Positions 1 to 11,563 of a DNA stretch of 64,000 bases are shown here, piece after piece. Position 1 is the first letter of the stretch; each line of letters opens with the position of its first letter. Source of the DNA: Cymodocea nodosa (taxonomy: Eukaryota > Streptophyta > Magnoliopsida > Alismatales > Cymodoceaceae); contig JAZBRI010000011.1 in the NCBI GenBank assembly GCA_036874045.1, positions 1,984,001 to 2,048,000 on the forward strand, in the 5' to 3' direction. Below the pieces are notes generated by a model, which had not been told where the DNA came from, made no database searches, and saw only the letters and a list, made by a program, of their open reading frames with translations. Both the position numbers and the translations under genes were made by a program.

Positions 1-942
1 CAATTCAGCTTGTGAACTAGTTACTGCCTCAACATTTTCAATTATATTTGCAATAACTTGTTCTATGTCAGTTTCCTGATACTCTGATTGTTCAATTACT
101 ACATCATCAAGGCTTGAACTAATAGAAAAACTTGAACTTATATTTGACTTGGATTTCTTTTCAAGTTTTCTAGTAAGAGAAAATAAAGTCTCATTATCTT
201 TATCAATTTCAGTATACTTGGAACTAATGAGTTTTTCAGATGCACTAAAAGGAATGATGTCTAGACATATATTGTCCTTCTGAAATAAATGCTCATCTAA
301 TTTTTCTTTTCCAACAGACTTTGTTTCCTTAAACATAATTTTCCTGACTTTTCTTCTTATATAACAAGTTAGCCTCTCTTCTTCAAGTATTACTGTTTTC
401 TTTTGAAATTGTTCCATAAAAGTTTTCTGGTTCAATTCTTCTAAGGCACTTTCTATTGCTATTGCCTTTCGAAATCCTTCAACTTTTCTTTTATCCACAA
501 CAATATTTGTTTGTTTTTCTTTTGAATACAAAGGAGTAGGAATAGCAGATTCATGTTCTTCCTTAAATGCATGTAATCTTGTACCACTTATAAGGGTTTG
601 AGGAATTCTAGTTGATGAACCTACACCTTTTTCCATATATTTAGCATACTGTTCCAAAAATGCAATTTCGGCACACTTCATTCTATACTCTTTGTCAATT
701 TTACTTCCTATACCCATGTATTTGATACTATCATCAGTAATATGAAGCTCTAGTCTAACTTCATTCAGTATTCCCTCAGGAAAGAAGTATTCACTATAAA
801 TTTTTACTAATCTTTTGTCAACTTGAAGTATTTTCTTAAACCAAGCTTGTGGAACTTCATCATAGTCTATTTCTTTTCCTTTTCCATCTCCTCTGCCTTT
901 GCCTTTTCCTTTGCCATGACCTTTGTAGAACTTAGAGACCAT
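1..942 (-). CDS. Third ORF of element A1, N-terminal part, open to the window edge
   Basis: An open frame of 314 codons starts at ATG 942 and leaves the window without a stop. The start is MVSKFYKGHGKGKGKGRGDG, a Gly/Lys-rich basic head. A mixed helical region follows (IYSEYFFPEGILNEV at about residues 48-62), then a Lys/Glu-rich middle and a Ser-rich stretch near residue 275 (SSFSISSSLDD). I see no signal peptide and no membrane segment. The middle matches the plus-strand copy at 58697-59549 and the head matches element C near 52650-52740. It follows the end of pol in the sense direction, where some Sireviruses and Athila elements carry an envelope-like gene. Function unknown; the protein is not envelope-like in composition. 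This is the best-preserved copy in the window. Confidence 0.6.
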   Translation of the reverse strand, partial: MVSKFYKGHGKGKGKGRGDGKGKEIDYDEVPQAWFKKILQVDKRLVKIYSEYFFPEGILNEVRLELHITDDSIKYMGIGSKIDKEYRMKCAEIAFLEQYAKYMEKGVGSSTRIPQTLISGTRLHAFKEEHESAIPTPLYSKEKQTNIVVDKRKVEGFRKAIAIESALEELNQKTFMEQFQKKTVILEEERLTCYIRRKVRKIMFKETKSVGKEKLDEHLFQKDNICLDIIPFSASEKLISSKYTEIDKDNETLFSLTRKLEKKSKSNISSSFSISSSLDDVVIEQSEYQETDIEQVIANIIENVEAVTSSQAEL

Positions 943-2540
943 CGTCGTAGGATGTTACAACAATAAGTAGGAAAGATTTTCAGACAAAGTTTATGAATAA
1001 CCTAAGTGCCCGTGTAATAAGTGTTTAAATAGGGTTTTAGTCAACTAACTCAACGTGTATAGTAGTCGGGTTTGGATTTTAAATGAATATTGAATATAGT
1101 TTATTCAATCAAGGTACTTGAAATATTTAAGTATAACTCGTTGAGTTAACTAACCTAACAAGTAAAATGCTGTCTAGAGGTAGTTTTACACGTTACCTTA
1201 CATAACATAATATTTAGTTAGTACACTTTACCAAACACAAGCTTCAGATGCTTTCAACTAAATCCTTGCGAAGACAACACGCAAGCTATAGTTAACATAT
1301 ATAAAACATCATCTTGAGAGCACTGTAAACTATTCTAATATTCTTTTTATGAATCTAAAAATAGTTTGTTTATCTTTTAAATTGTTTCATCAAGATCTTA
1401 AGAGGACTAAAATTAGATTAACCAAGATTTCTATTCTGAATTATATTAATCTATTTTGGACATTGTTATTCCTCCCCTTACAAATATACTTCAATTATAT
1501 TCAATAACATACAAAATATACTTGTATAAAAATAGATGTTAATTATAACTATACTTTAAATTCTCTTTTTCAAAATATTTCTATCATCCTGAATTCATCA
1601 AAAATGATTTTAAGAATCAACTTCATTCGTATATGAATCAAAACATAACTTTAAACTTAATATGATTAACTTAAGGAGAATAAAAGAATGTATCTCAAAT
1701 AAACATTTTCAAAAATACTAATGTTGATTCAATAAATCAGTAGTCATATTAGTAGAAACTATATTCAATTCAAAGATATCTATAGTTAATGAAACAACTT
1801 TTATCTTTTCAAAATAGTAAATATTGATAATTTTCTTTAAAAGTTAGTTTGAAAAGCTTGAATCATACAAGAGCTTTCTAATGTACCTGTGTAATGAGCT
1901 TTCAGTTAGCAATCCCATGTTTGATTAGGACCTTAGGTTGCTAGATTTAAAGAATCCTTTTATCAGGACAGCAATCCTTACATACCTATCTACTCAAGTA
2001 CAAAAGACTCGTGATCAACTGATCAATAAACTCTTAAAGATTTTCACTTTGTAAGCACTTTTCATTTTAAGCCCAGTATATATGTATTCCATTAATACAG
2101 ATACAATAAAATACAAATCTCATACAATTTTTACGTCTATGATTTTACTGAAAATACGAATTAGTTTCAATAAGCTCATACTTTTGATTAGTAATTTAAG
2201 ATGATTTACATATAAATTATTTTACAAGTTTAATCAATGAAGTCAAATTCATCCTTGATCATATGCACTTTCATAGATCCAATGAAAATCACTTAATCAA
2301 AATTTCAGGATTTCAGAGGTATTTAATGTTTTTCATTTACACTTCCACTTAAAATTTTGAAAACCATTAAACTTGACAAAATACATAAAATCAATAAGAT
2401 ACTACTATAATTTTATAATAAATACATAGTATCTTATGTAGCAATTTAGATATTACTCAGATATTTATAATAAGTATATAATATCTACGAGATAAACAAT
2501 ATCATCGATAATATTTATCTTTTTGTGGAGTCTAAGCATT
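943..2540 (-). other. Non-coding spacer of A1 between pol and the third ORF
   Basis: AT-rich, with no convincing coding frame. Near 1040-1160 it holds copies of the TAACTCGTTGAGTTA palindrome class also seen in the LTRs, 100-220 bases upstream of the third-ORF start. Bases 2070-2480 match 9940-10340. A G-rich minus-strand tract (AAGGGGAGGAAT) lies near 1470-1482. Confidence 0.55.
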
Positions 2541-5500
2541 TTACACATCACATAGCCTACAAATACCCAAATTTAATCTTATGTTGCAGAATGTATTTTC
2601 ATCTAGAGGTTTTGTAAATATATCAGCTAATTGATTTTTACTAGACACAAATCCTAATTTAATTTTTCCTTTAATTACGTTATCTCTTAGAAAATGATGT
2701 CTAACCTCTATATGCTTTGCTCTAGATGCAATACAGGATTTTTGGAAAGATTTATTGTAGAACTACTATCACAATAAATTTCAGTTGTATCATAAGATAA
2801 TCCAAAATCTTCTAAAGTTTGCCTTATCTACAGAATCTGAGTGCAACACAATGCAGTAGTAACATATTCAACTTCAGTGGTTGAAAGTGCTACACAGTTT
2901 TGCTTTTTACTAAACCATGACACCAAATTATTTTCCAATAATTGACATGTGCCATTGGTACTTTTTCTATTAGACTTAGATCCTACGTAATCAACATTAG
3001 TATATCCTATAAGATCTATTGAACTATCCTTAGAATAATACAGTTCAAAATTTTTAGTTCCTTATATATATCTAAATATTCTTTTAACAGCAATTGAGTG
3101 TAATTCTTTAGGATTAGATTGAAATCTAGCACAAGCACACATAGCAAACATAACTATTAGGACCTAATGGCTTACCAGAGGGGGGGTGAATGGTAATAAT
3201 TTGTTTCTTAACAATACATGGCTGATCGATAAAGAAAATTAACAAGTACACAATAAAAGTAATACACACAAGGTTTTTTAGGTGGTTCACGACTAATGGC
3301 TAGTCCACCCCCAAGGGATACTTGGGATTCGCTAAACTTTCACAAACTTAAAAACACTTACTTTGAGGTCAAAGCAAGAACCAACCAATCTGATTGAGCT
3401 TTCAGGTCATAGCTCCAACCAACCTTTCACTAAAGTTTTTAATTCGTGTACTTTAGTAAATACTTGCTTGAATGTATAAGAGTTGAGTGTGGAGAGCTTC
3501 TAAATTTGAGTCTGTATATGCTGATGATGATTTGATCTCGAAGACTTTCTTTTGTTGAGCTTGGTGTATAGATTTGTATGAGAAAAAAGCTATCTGACTT
3601 TGTTATTTGGTGCTTGTATATATACCATTATGTGTAATAATCATATTTTCTCCCAACGGATGTATTCCACTATACTTGCTAAAGTTTCAGACCCAAATTT
3701 GGAAAGTTACTATTCAAAGAGGTATTTCAAGATACCCTACCAATTTTCTGGGTTTTTCGGAGGTTTAGCTATGTAACTCTCTAAAGAATACTTATAACTT
3801 ACCAAAGAGTCACTTAAGTCCTTTTACCACGTAGGACTTCAAGTCGTACATATGTGGTGTCATAAAATTGGATACTTGTAACTGTAACTCACCGAAATGT
3901 TCTTGACTATTGGATAGTTAGCTATAGTAACCCTCCATTTTCCTTCTTTAAGTTTTTGACTGCTTTCTTATTTCGGCACGTGCATAAAAGAATAACTTAA
4001 GTTTCAGATAGTTAAATATGTAACCTATCGAAACATTCTTGATTTTCGGATAGTTAACTTTCGAACTCTCCGAAAAATCCCTTTAAGCATCTGTCTAGAT
4101 TTTTGCACGTGGGAAATTCAATGACTTAAGTTTCGGATAGTTAGCCTTCCTAACTTTCTGATTTTCCTTGAGCTTTTGGATAATTAGCACCTTAACTCTC
4201 CGATCATTCAGCCAACTATCTTTAAAACCTTCTGAAGGTTTTGTAATTTCGAATAGTTACTCTTCTAACTATCCGATGGTGATTCTGTTGCTTAAAGCTT
4301 AATTCATTGGATACTTAGGTCTGGTAACTTGCCAAAATTCTGTCTCTTCCAAATAGTTATGCCTGGTAACCTTCCGAAGTCTTTTTTATCATTTGCAGCA
4401 AACTCTGAGCTATCTATATCATCTTCTGCTCTTTTGCTGAACTGTTATACCTAAGAAATACAATTTGATACCTCACATTGATTTTTGCATTATCAAAATC
4501 TTGAGGACCTTTTAATAACATCAGGTCTACTAGCTGTCAAATAAAGTAAAGAACCAATCATACTTCTGTATTTTCTTTGATCTATTGATTTTCCTATGTC
4601 ATCAATATCTAACTTTAAAGAAGTACTCATAGGAGTTCCTCAAATCCTTGTATCACTAAAATTAAATTTCTTAAACATTTCATCTGCATATTTTTCCTAA
4701 TTTAAAAATATATCTTTATTCATTTGCTTAATTTGAAATCCTAGAAAATATGAAAGTTCTCCCATCATACTCATTTCAAATTGACTAGTCATTAATTTAG
4801 AAAATATTTTTATCAGTTTGTTAGAAGTTGCTCTAAAGATTATATCATCCACATATATTTGAACAACAATCTGATCTTTGTCATCTCTCTTGATAAATAG
4901 AGTATGGTCTACTTTTCCCATGATATATCCTTGTTCTATTAAAAAAGTAGATAACCTTTCATACCACGATCTAGGTGCTTGCTTCAAACCATATAAGGCT
5001 TTCTTCAATTTATACACATAGTCAGGATTTTTAATATCTTCAAATCCAAGTGGTTGTTTTACATAAACTCCTTCATTAATTAAACCATTTAGAAATGCAC
5101 TCTTAACATCTATTTGATATAATTTAAAATCCATATAACAAGCATAGGCCAATAATATTCTAATACTTTCAAACCTAGCCATAAGAGCAAATGTTTCATC
5201 ATAATCTAGTCCTTCTCCCTATGTATACCCTTGTGCAACTAATCTAGCTTTGTTCCTTATAACTTGACTAGTCTCATTAGTTTTGTTTCTAAAGATCCAC
5301 TTTGTACCTATTATGGACAGATTTTCGGGTAGAGAAACTAATTCCCAAACATCATTCTTGATGAATTGATTTAGTTCTTCTTGCATTGACACTATCCAAT
5401 TTTTATCAGATAATGCTTCTTCTATATTCTTTAGTTCCACCATAGAAACAAATATACACATACTATTTAAATTTATTGAAGCTCTAGTTTTAACTCCCTC

Positions 5501-6022
5501 ATTTATATTACCAATGACTTGAGTAATGGGATGTGATGAAGAATAATGCCAATTTCTCTGATTTTCCTCAATATTCTCATCAACATCGGGAGGTATATCA
5601 CTTTCATCATTAGTTTGATCATTTAAGTTCATATTTTTGATTTTCTCAGATAAATCTTCAATCTCTCTATTGATCTCTACTTCTTTTGGGAAATTGATCA
5701 TATCATCATTATCAGCTTTAGATTGAGATTCTCTAAAAGAATTTTCATTGAAGCTTACATGGAGGGTTTCTTCAATAGTTCTAGAAGTCTTGTTATATAC
5801 TCTATAGGATTTACTTCTAGTAGAGTAACCTACAAAAATTCCTTCATCCACTTTGGCTTGAAATTTATCTCTTTTATCCTTAGTGTTAAGGATAAAACAC
5901 TTGCAACTAAATAGTTTCATATAGAAAATTTTTGGAACCCTATCAAACATAATTTCAAAAGGAGTTTTATTAACAAGAGGTCTTAAGTGACTTCTGTTAA
6001 TAATATAACAAGCTGTATTCAT
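2541..6022 (-). mobile_element. A1 reverse transcriptase and RNase H region (broken), with nested LTR
   Basis: Copia reverse transcriptase on the minus strand. Recognisable motifs are KARLVAQGYT near 5230, YQIDVKSAFLNG near 5085-5120, YGLKQAPRSWYERL near 4950-4990 and the catalytic YVDDIIF near 4840-4860. RNase H follows across the inserted LTR (3155-4514), with ALSTTEVEY near 2870-2890 and FTKPLDENTF near the end of pol. The linker before RT is acidic and Asn-rich (about 5500-5760), as is usual between integrase and RT in this lineage. Several breaks. Confidence 0.85.
3155..4514 (-). mobile_element. Solo LTR of the D family inside A1 RT/RNase H
   Basis: The minus-strand copy matches the LTRs of element D: the terminal block with GAGGGGGGGTGAATGG (near 3178-3193), the block GGTGGTTCACGACTAATGGC with CCACCCCCAAG, and the far end GATTTTTGCATTATCAAAATC. 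It is flanked by the 5-bp target duplication ATAAC (3150-3154 and 4515-4519). There is no internal sequence, so it is a solo LTR left by LTR-LTR recombination. It contains an array of palindromes such as TTCGGATAGTTAGC facing CTAAC...CCGA between 3650 and 4380. Confidence 0.85.
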
Positions 6023-6031
6023 TGCTTCAGT

Positions 6032-7144
6032 CTAAAGACTTTGAGGTAAATTATGTTCATTTAACATAGTTTTGGCCATTTCCTGAAGTGATCCATTCTT
6101 TCTCTCAACAACACCATTTTGAGATGGTGCTCTTGGAAAAGAATATCTACGATCAATGCCATGATCTATATAGTAATTATCCATTTGATCATTATCAAAT
6201 TCAGTACCATGATCACTCCTAAGTTTTTGAACAGAGACACTTTGTTCATTTTGAACAAGATTGCAAAACATTTTAAACTTTTCAAAAACTTCTATCTTAG
6301 ATGCTAGAAAGTATACCCAAGTATATCTAGAGAAGTCATCTACTAAAACAAATACATACTGTTTACCACCAAGACTCATGATTTTTGTTGGTCTAAATAG
6401 ATCCATATGTATAAGTTCTAAGACTCTCTTGCTTGATATATCAATTTTGGATTTAAAATAGTTTTTGTGAAGTTTACCTAACTCACATGCATCATACATG
6501 AAATCCTTTGAGTATTTAATCTTTGGTAAACCTCTCACTAAATGTTTTCTAGATAATTTATGCAATAATTTCATATTTATATGCTTGATTCTTCTATGCC
6601 ACAAATATGCATCACTAGTTTCAACTAGCAAACATGAATTTAAATCAACTGCACCAGAAGGTAAAGATAAAATACATACAGAACCTTTTCTTTTAGCAAT
6701 AAACTTAAGTTCATCTATACTTTTATCGATAATTTTGCATATATCATTTTCAAATAATACATAATATCCATTATCAATTAGTTTTATAACACTTAGTAAA
6801 TTAAATCCTAAGTTTTCTACATATAGTACATTTGAAATAATACAAGTAGGAGTTATTTGAACATTGCCCATACCTATGATTTTATCCTTGCTTTTGTTTC
6901 CAAATGTAACATTTCCTTTCTTGGTATTTGTAAAATTTTTCAATAGACTTTTATGTCTGGTTATGTGACTTGATGCTCCACTATCTAAGATCCATTTTGA
7001 TGTTGTTTCCTCCTCAGACTCATCTGCCTTGAAGCACACATGAGCAACGTCTTCTAACTCTTGTTCTTCTTCTGAATGTGAAGATTTTGATGATGATTCC
7101 TTAGATTCAGATTCTTTTGACGTGTCATCCCAAGTGACCTTCAA
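6032..7144 (-). mobile_element. A1 protease and integrase region (broken)
   Basis: One long minus-strand frame of about 370 codons. The Copia protease motif WILDSGASSHIT lies near 6965-7000. It is followed by the pre-integrase zinc-binding region (LWHRRIKHINMK, near 6560-6600) and the integrase core (LIHMDLF, then VDDFSRYTWVYF near 6310-6345). The DDE glutamate context NGVVERKNGS lies near 6090-6120. The order matches Copia pol. An acidic Ser/Glu-rich lead (near 7030-7140) precedes the protease. Confidence 0.88.
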
Positions 7145-7179
7145 AGGCTTTTTCTTGTAAAACTTTTTCTAAGATTTCT

Positions 7180-8023
7180 GAGTTGTCTTCTTCTGATTTA
7201 TCCTACTATGCTTTTCATTTTTCCTTATAGGACAATCTAGAGAAAGATGTCTACGTTTCTTGCAGTTGTAACATACATAATTTCTGGATGAAGAATTCTT
7301 GTCATTCAGTGATTTTTACGTTGAGGGTTTATCATTTTTGTTCCTTTGCTATTTCCTAGATTTCCATGCTTTCTTGACTTTCACAGTCAGCAAAATCAAA
7401 TCCTCATCAGAGTTAGTAGATATTTTAGAATCTGAATTAATTTCGAAGGCTATTTCTTTCTTCAGCTTTAATATGTTGTGACTCAATGAATCATTTAATT
7501 GAACTTCATAAGCAGTTAAGTTTCCTATAAGTTCATTTATGGTATAAACATTTAAATCTCGTGATTCCTCAATTGATGTCACTTTCTGAGACCATTTAGA
7601 ACTTAGAGATCTGAGAATTTTCCTCACCAAATCCTTCTATTCAAAATTCTTTCCTAAGTATTTTAAAGAGTTTATGATATCAAGGAATCTAGAAAACATC
7701 TCAAAAATACTTTCATCTTCATGCATCTTAAAGAGTTCATACTTATGAATTAACATATTAATTTTAGTCTCTTTAACTTGAGAAGTACCTTCATGTGAAA
7801 CGTCTAATGCATACCACACCTCATAAGCAGATTTATATGCTAACACTTTACTAAACTGTTCATAACTCAATGCACAAAATAAAATATTTAAGCCCTTAGC
7901 ATTTTGAGTTTCATTTTCTTTTTTAGTAATTGTCCAAGTATTATAAGGGGTAGTTAACAGAGTATATTGTTTACAAATCATGAACCACAACTTATGATCT
8001 ATACTTCGAAGAAAAACTGTCAT
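7180..8023 (-). mobile_element. A1 gag region (broken)
   Basis: Minus-strand gag of the Copia gag-polypeptide type (UBN2-like): FLRSIDHKLWFMI at the start, then the conserved middle AKGLNILFCALS, YEVWYALDVSHEGTSQVKE and FSRFLDIINSLKYLGK. A CCHC zinc knuckle (CYNCKKRRHLSLDC) lies near 7225-7270. Several breaks. Confidence 0.82.
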
Positions 8024-8281
8024 CCTATATTTTCAATATTCAAAATGTATTTCATCAAATAAAGGAGGACGATTAAGATTTTGACTTTCATACAAAAAAA
8101 AATTACCATTTCAACCTATTTGATTTTAAATAGTTTAAAAACTTTAAAACAACTTGAGCCTTAAATCAAGAAAGTTAAGAGTATGCTCAAATATTAATTT
8201 CTATTTAAAAACAAGGAAGGCAGAATAAGCAATGATATTAAATAAGCTGGTATCGATTTTATATCAAAGATTATTAACAAA

Positions 8282-8293
8282 GCTCTAATACCA
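8282..8293 (-). promoter_or_regulatory. A1 primer binding site
   Basis: Minus strand reads TGGTATTAGAGC, one base from the TGGTATCAGAGC complement of the initiator tRNA-Met 3' end. It lies two bases inside the 5' LTR boundary and fixes the element orientation. Confidence 0.85.
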
Positions 8294-8295
8294 CT

Positions 8296-9898
8296 TGTAG
8301 GATCGTATGGCTACACAAGAGGGGAGTGAATTGTGTTTTTCAACATTTTCGATTATAATTGAAACTTCAAAATTAAAAACAAGTTGAGACACTATTTTCA
8401 TAAAATCATTTTTATTCAAGGTTTCAATTACAATATATAATTCAATTCTCCTCAAAAATTGTAGATGCAATTATATATCAATACCATGTTTCATCTATAC
8501 AATTTCATAACTACAAATAGAGAAAACTAATTTGTAGAATTTTGAAACATTTCTCCTTGTTTGAGATCTTTCTTCTTCTTCTTCTTCTTCTTCTTTTTCT
8601 TCTTCTTCTTTTTCTTCTTCAGCAATTATTCAGTGACGAATATCTAACTTTCTCTACTTCACCAAATTTGCTTTCTTTTGATACTTTAGATCTTTAGTGA
8701 CATAAATCTGACCTTTTCTGCTTCATTGAATTTTCTTTCATCTGAGAGCTTTTCCCCGAAGAGGTGTTTTTGATCCTTGAAAAGATTTTTCATTTGGTGT
8801 GCAGCGATAACTAATCAATGAGAATTCTATGCCTTTTATACTGTATCTTCACTTCATGCATATCCTCCATGTTTAATCACTACCAGTTTTCCACTTCTTC
8901 ACGTCTTCTCTTTTTCCTTCATCAAAATACACACGTTTTGACCCACGTTTACATTTCGAATTTTCTTTAATCATCAATCCTAGATCTCTGAAAAATTTCC
9001 TACAAAATAAACTTTCTCGTCCAAATTTTTTTATCAAGTGTAATAAGAAGTTGTTACTTTAATGTTAACTAAATGAGTAACACAAGTAGATATATAACTT
9101 AACGTTTCTAACTTAACAAATTCCTCATGTGCCGACTCACGTGACAAGTACTATAGCTAACTCAATGAACTAAGTCCATGATGTTACGCTAACTCAACGA
9201 ACAAGTTTCGTGGTGTTACGATAACTCAACGAATCAACTCTATTATGTTACAGATAACTCAATGAACCAGTAATAAACAAATGTTTTTATAATAAGAATT
9301 TTACCATGTGCAATAATAACAACTTAAGTTTATAACGCTAACCTAATGCATTGCCTTAGTGTTCAATATAGCAACTCAACGCGTTCAGTTATGTTAACTT
9401 AATGAGTTAAGCATGTGCAACTCACGTGATACAATATAACATTCATAACCTTTAATTTCACCACGTGTACAACACTAACTTAACGGGTTCGTCTCTTCTT
9501 TTACTCACTAACTTAATGAGTTCTCACATGACCTATTTTAACCTTTAAGCCTCTAACTTAACGAGTTCTTACGTGATCTCTATACGAATAAAACTCTAAC
9601 TTAATGAGTTGTCTAAACGTGTACTATTCATGATACAAAAAATATAACTTTAAAGCATATCATGCTTTTCAATAAAAATACATGTTAACATTTAGTTAAA
9701 TGAGAAATTAATGCAACGAAACAACTAGTTATTTAACTTGGTATAATTTCAAATCCAATATAGACAAGTATTTATATCAGTAAACTTTTTATGTATCTGT
9801 ATTAATTGATGTTCTTAATTTCCTTTCACAAGCAATAGTAATTGAGCAAATATGATTACTTTCATTCAGCACACATCATCAAAATAAAATACTCAACA
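8296..9898 (-). repeat. 5' LTR of A1 (LTR family A)
   Basis: 1603 bp. On the plus strand it begins TGTAGGATCGTATGG and ends AATACTCAACA. In element sense it opens TGTTGAGTATTTTGTTTTG and closes GATCCTACA. Close relatives are at 20755-22359, 31574-35191 (opposite strand), 55408-57159 and 62438 to the edge (opposite strand). It is rich in TAACTTAACGAGTT and CACGTG units (9120-9620) and has a TTC microsatellite near its element-3' end. Confidence 0.9.
8568..8620. repeat. TTC/TTTTTC microsatellite in LTR-A
   Basis: A run of TTC units with two TTTTTC interruptions. The other LTR-A copies have shorter versions at the same place (about 21022-21050, 34890-34920 and 55685-55712), so it has expanded here. 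Confidence 0.9.
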
Positions 9899-10340
9899 AT
9901 TTTTCTCTCTTTTTTTTCCTCTTTTTTTTTCTTTTCAACACAGTATATATATGTATTTCATTAATATAGATGTAATAAAACACAAATCTCATATAATCCT
10001 GCTTCTATAATTTACTAAAAACATGAATCCATATCAATAAGCTCATACTTTTTCTGTAGTTTAATAAGATTTATACGTAAATCATTCTACAAGATTAATC
10101 AATCAAATTAAATGTATCCTTGGTCATATGTATCTCATTTAATCCAAAAATCAACATTTCAGCTCTTTTAGGATTTTAGATAATTTCCTGAGTTTTAGTT
10201 AAGCATTCTGATTTCTTTTTAAAATCGTGAAACTATTAAACTCATAAAATTCAACCAAAACATAAGATACTATATCCAGATTTGTATTAATAGTAAAATT
10301 TGTAGCATCTTATATAAGATTCTAAATATAACATTTAAGC
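9899..10340 (-). other. Fragment of A1-family spacer
   Basis: Bases about 9940-10340 align with the A1 pol-to-third-ORF spacer (2070-2480); for example both have GTATTTCATTAATA/GTATTCCATTAATA followed by ACAAATCTCATA. A1 therefore appears to have inserted into an older copy of its own family, of which only spacer remains. Confidence 0.6.
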
Positions 10341-11251
10341 AGTTACAATTCTTAAAATTTTTTTACAACTTCAATTATTGGATAGATATAGTAAATTTCA
10401 GTTAATTACAACAAATTCATAAAAAATTTTCAATTTCCATAAAAATTTGTAGCACAATCCTAATTCCTCTAATTAACAAGATTACTTGGATTGTAATCTA
10501 ATTACCTTCCCCCTATACATACATTTTGCATTGTCCTCAATGTAAAAGATTTTATAGTAAATATAGTAAATGTTAGTAGGCATGAATAATGTTCCGTTGA
10601 CTTAGCTCTTAACTCAACGAACTAAGTTCGTTGAGTTAATGAATAACTCCACGAACTGTACTTGAATGTAAATTCAGGATAAGTAATTAATTACATACCT
10701 TGTTCTTTGTATCTCCTTCAATATCTTTCGACTTTTGATTTTGAAAAACTTTTCATTCACAAATAAAAGCAGAATATATAACAAAATAACAACTTAATAA
10801 CAAAACATAAATTGTTAAATTAGTGTCTTGTGTGGAACCCAAGCTCCTATGCCTTTGGTAGCTCACAAGCAAGTTAGTTAGTTTCCCAAAATAGATACCA
10901 ACAAATTGGATTGATATTTTATTTTTTTGTTTGTTTCTTTTTTTCCCTTTTCTAAAAATAAAAAAAAACAAAAACTAAAAGTTAGCTTTTTGTTTTTTTT
11001 TTTCTTTCAAAAATAAATGCAAAATACACACAATATTAAAATTACAAAATCACAATTTAGGAACATGATTGAAAAGTAGTGACAAATGGAATAAACGTGT
11101 CAATCCAGGCAAACTTTTTAGGCATAATTCTTCTTGCTATTAATTTTGTTTTAATGTAGCTTGTTCTCCGCTTTAACTTGTAAACTTGCAATATGTTATC
11201 GATACTAAATATAAGTGTATTACCATTAATGAATTGAAATGTAAAAAGAGA
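10341..11251 (-). other. AT-rich remnant with Gypsy-like G-rich tract
   Basis: No coding frame that I would support. On the minus strand, 10500-10545 reads TTGAGGACAATGCAAAATG then TAGGGGGAAGGTAATTAG, the style of 3' untranslated sequence and polypurine tract seen in Athila/Tat Gypsy elements. Bases 10595-10660 hold AACTCAACGAACTAAGTTCGTTGAGTT, a near-perfect palindrome like those in the Athila stretch at 28030-28200. The rest (10700-11250) is AT-rich with T and A runs and is unassigned. Confidence 0.45.
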
Positions 11252-11563
11252 TCATTTTCTGTTCCAAGATAATGTATTTGTTTCTATTTCTACATCTATT
11301 ACAATATATTCCTCTTCCCACTTCCATTCATTTAGGTCTTTCATAATCCATATTTGAAATTTCATCAGTTCATCCCACCCTCTTACTAAGCATAAAGTAG
11401 GATCATCATATTCATTATACCACATTCCTAATTGAATTTTATCATGTTCTACAAATGGTGGTTCAACTATATCATTAGGTATAAGCAATATTTCTATAAA
11501 GTCATCATCATAACTATCTATGCTTATTATGTATAAATCAGATCTAAATGCAACTGATATATC
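11252..11563 (-). pseudogene. F-box gene, C-terminal part (split by Tork insertion)
   Basis: Minus-strand host coding sequence ending in a stop at 11252. The first codons of the open frame lie in the LTR and are not native; native sequence begins at the target duplication ATATC (11559-11563). The peptide has the look of an F-box associated (FBA) domain: SDLYIISIDSYDDDFIEILL, then LGMWYNEYDDPTLCLVRG, then KFQIWIMKDLNEWKWE. These correspond to the usual 'expressed as ... calculates ... the instruction is a WVMKEY-like' FBA ending. With the F-box half at 19756-20391 it forms one host gene interrupted by an 8.2-kb retrotransposon. An F-box protein would be the substrate-recognition part of an SCF ubiquitin ligase. 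The gene is dead. Confidence 0.7.

Larger units (their letters stand above)
1..9898 (-). mobile_element. Element A1: Sirevirus-like Ty1/Copia retrotransposon, 3' end outside the window
   Basis: Parts in element order (right to left): 5' LTR 8296-9898; tRNA-Met-type primer site at 8282-8293 (TGGTATTAGAGC on the minus strand); gag about 7180-8023; protease and integrase 6032-7060; reverse transcriptase and RNase H 2541-6022; a long spacer; and a third ORF from 942 leftward. The order gag-protease-integrase-RT marks Ty1/Copia. A third ORF between pol and the 3' LTR, together with the G-rich tracts of sister copies, points to the Sirevirus lineage. The element is broken at several places in gag-pol and carries a nested solo LTR. 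The 3' LTR lies beyond base 1. It was inserted into sequence of its own family: 9940-10340 matches its own spacer at 2070-2480. Confidence 0.82.

Noticed and set aside
6119-7481. Several plus-strand open frames of 60-90 codons in the A1 region
   Set aside because: All are antisense to gag, protease or integrase of A1 and have no domain of their own.
8568-8620. TTC run as a polypurine tract of another element
   Set aside because: It is inside LTR-A at a fixed position in all copies and varies in length like a microsatellite.
10731-10971. Lys-rich minus-strand open frame of 72 codons
   Set aside because: Translation of A/T-rich runs; no domain, no conserved neighbour.
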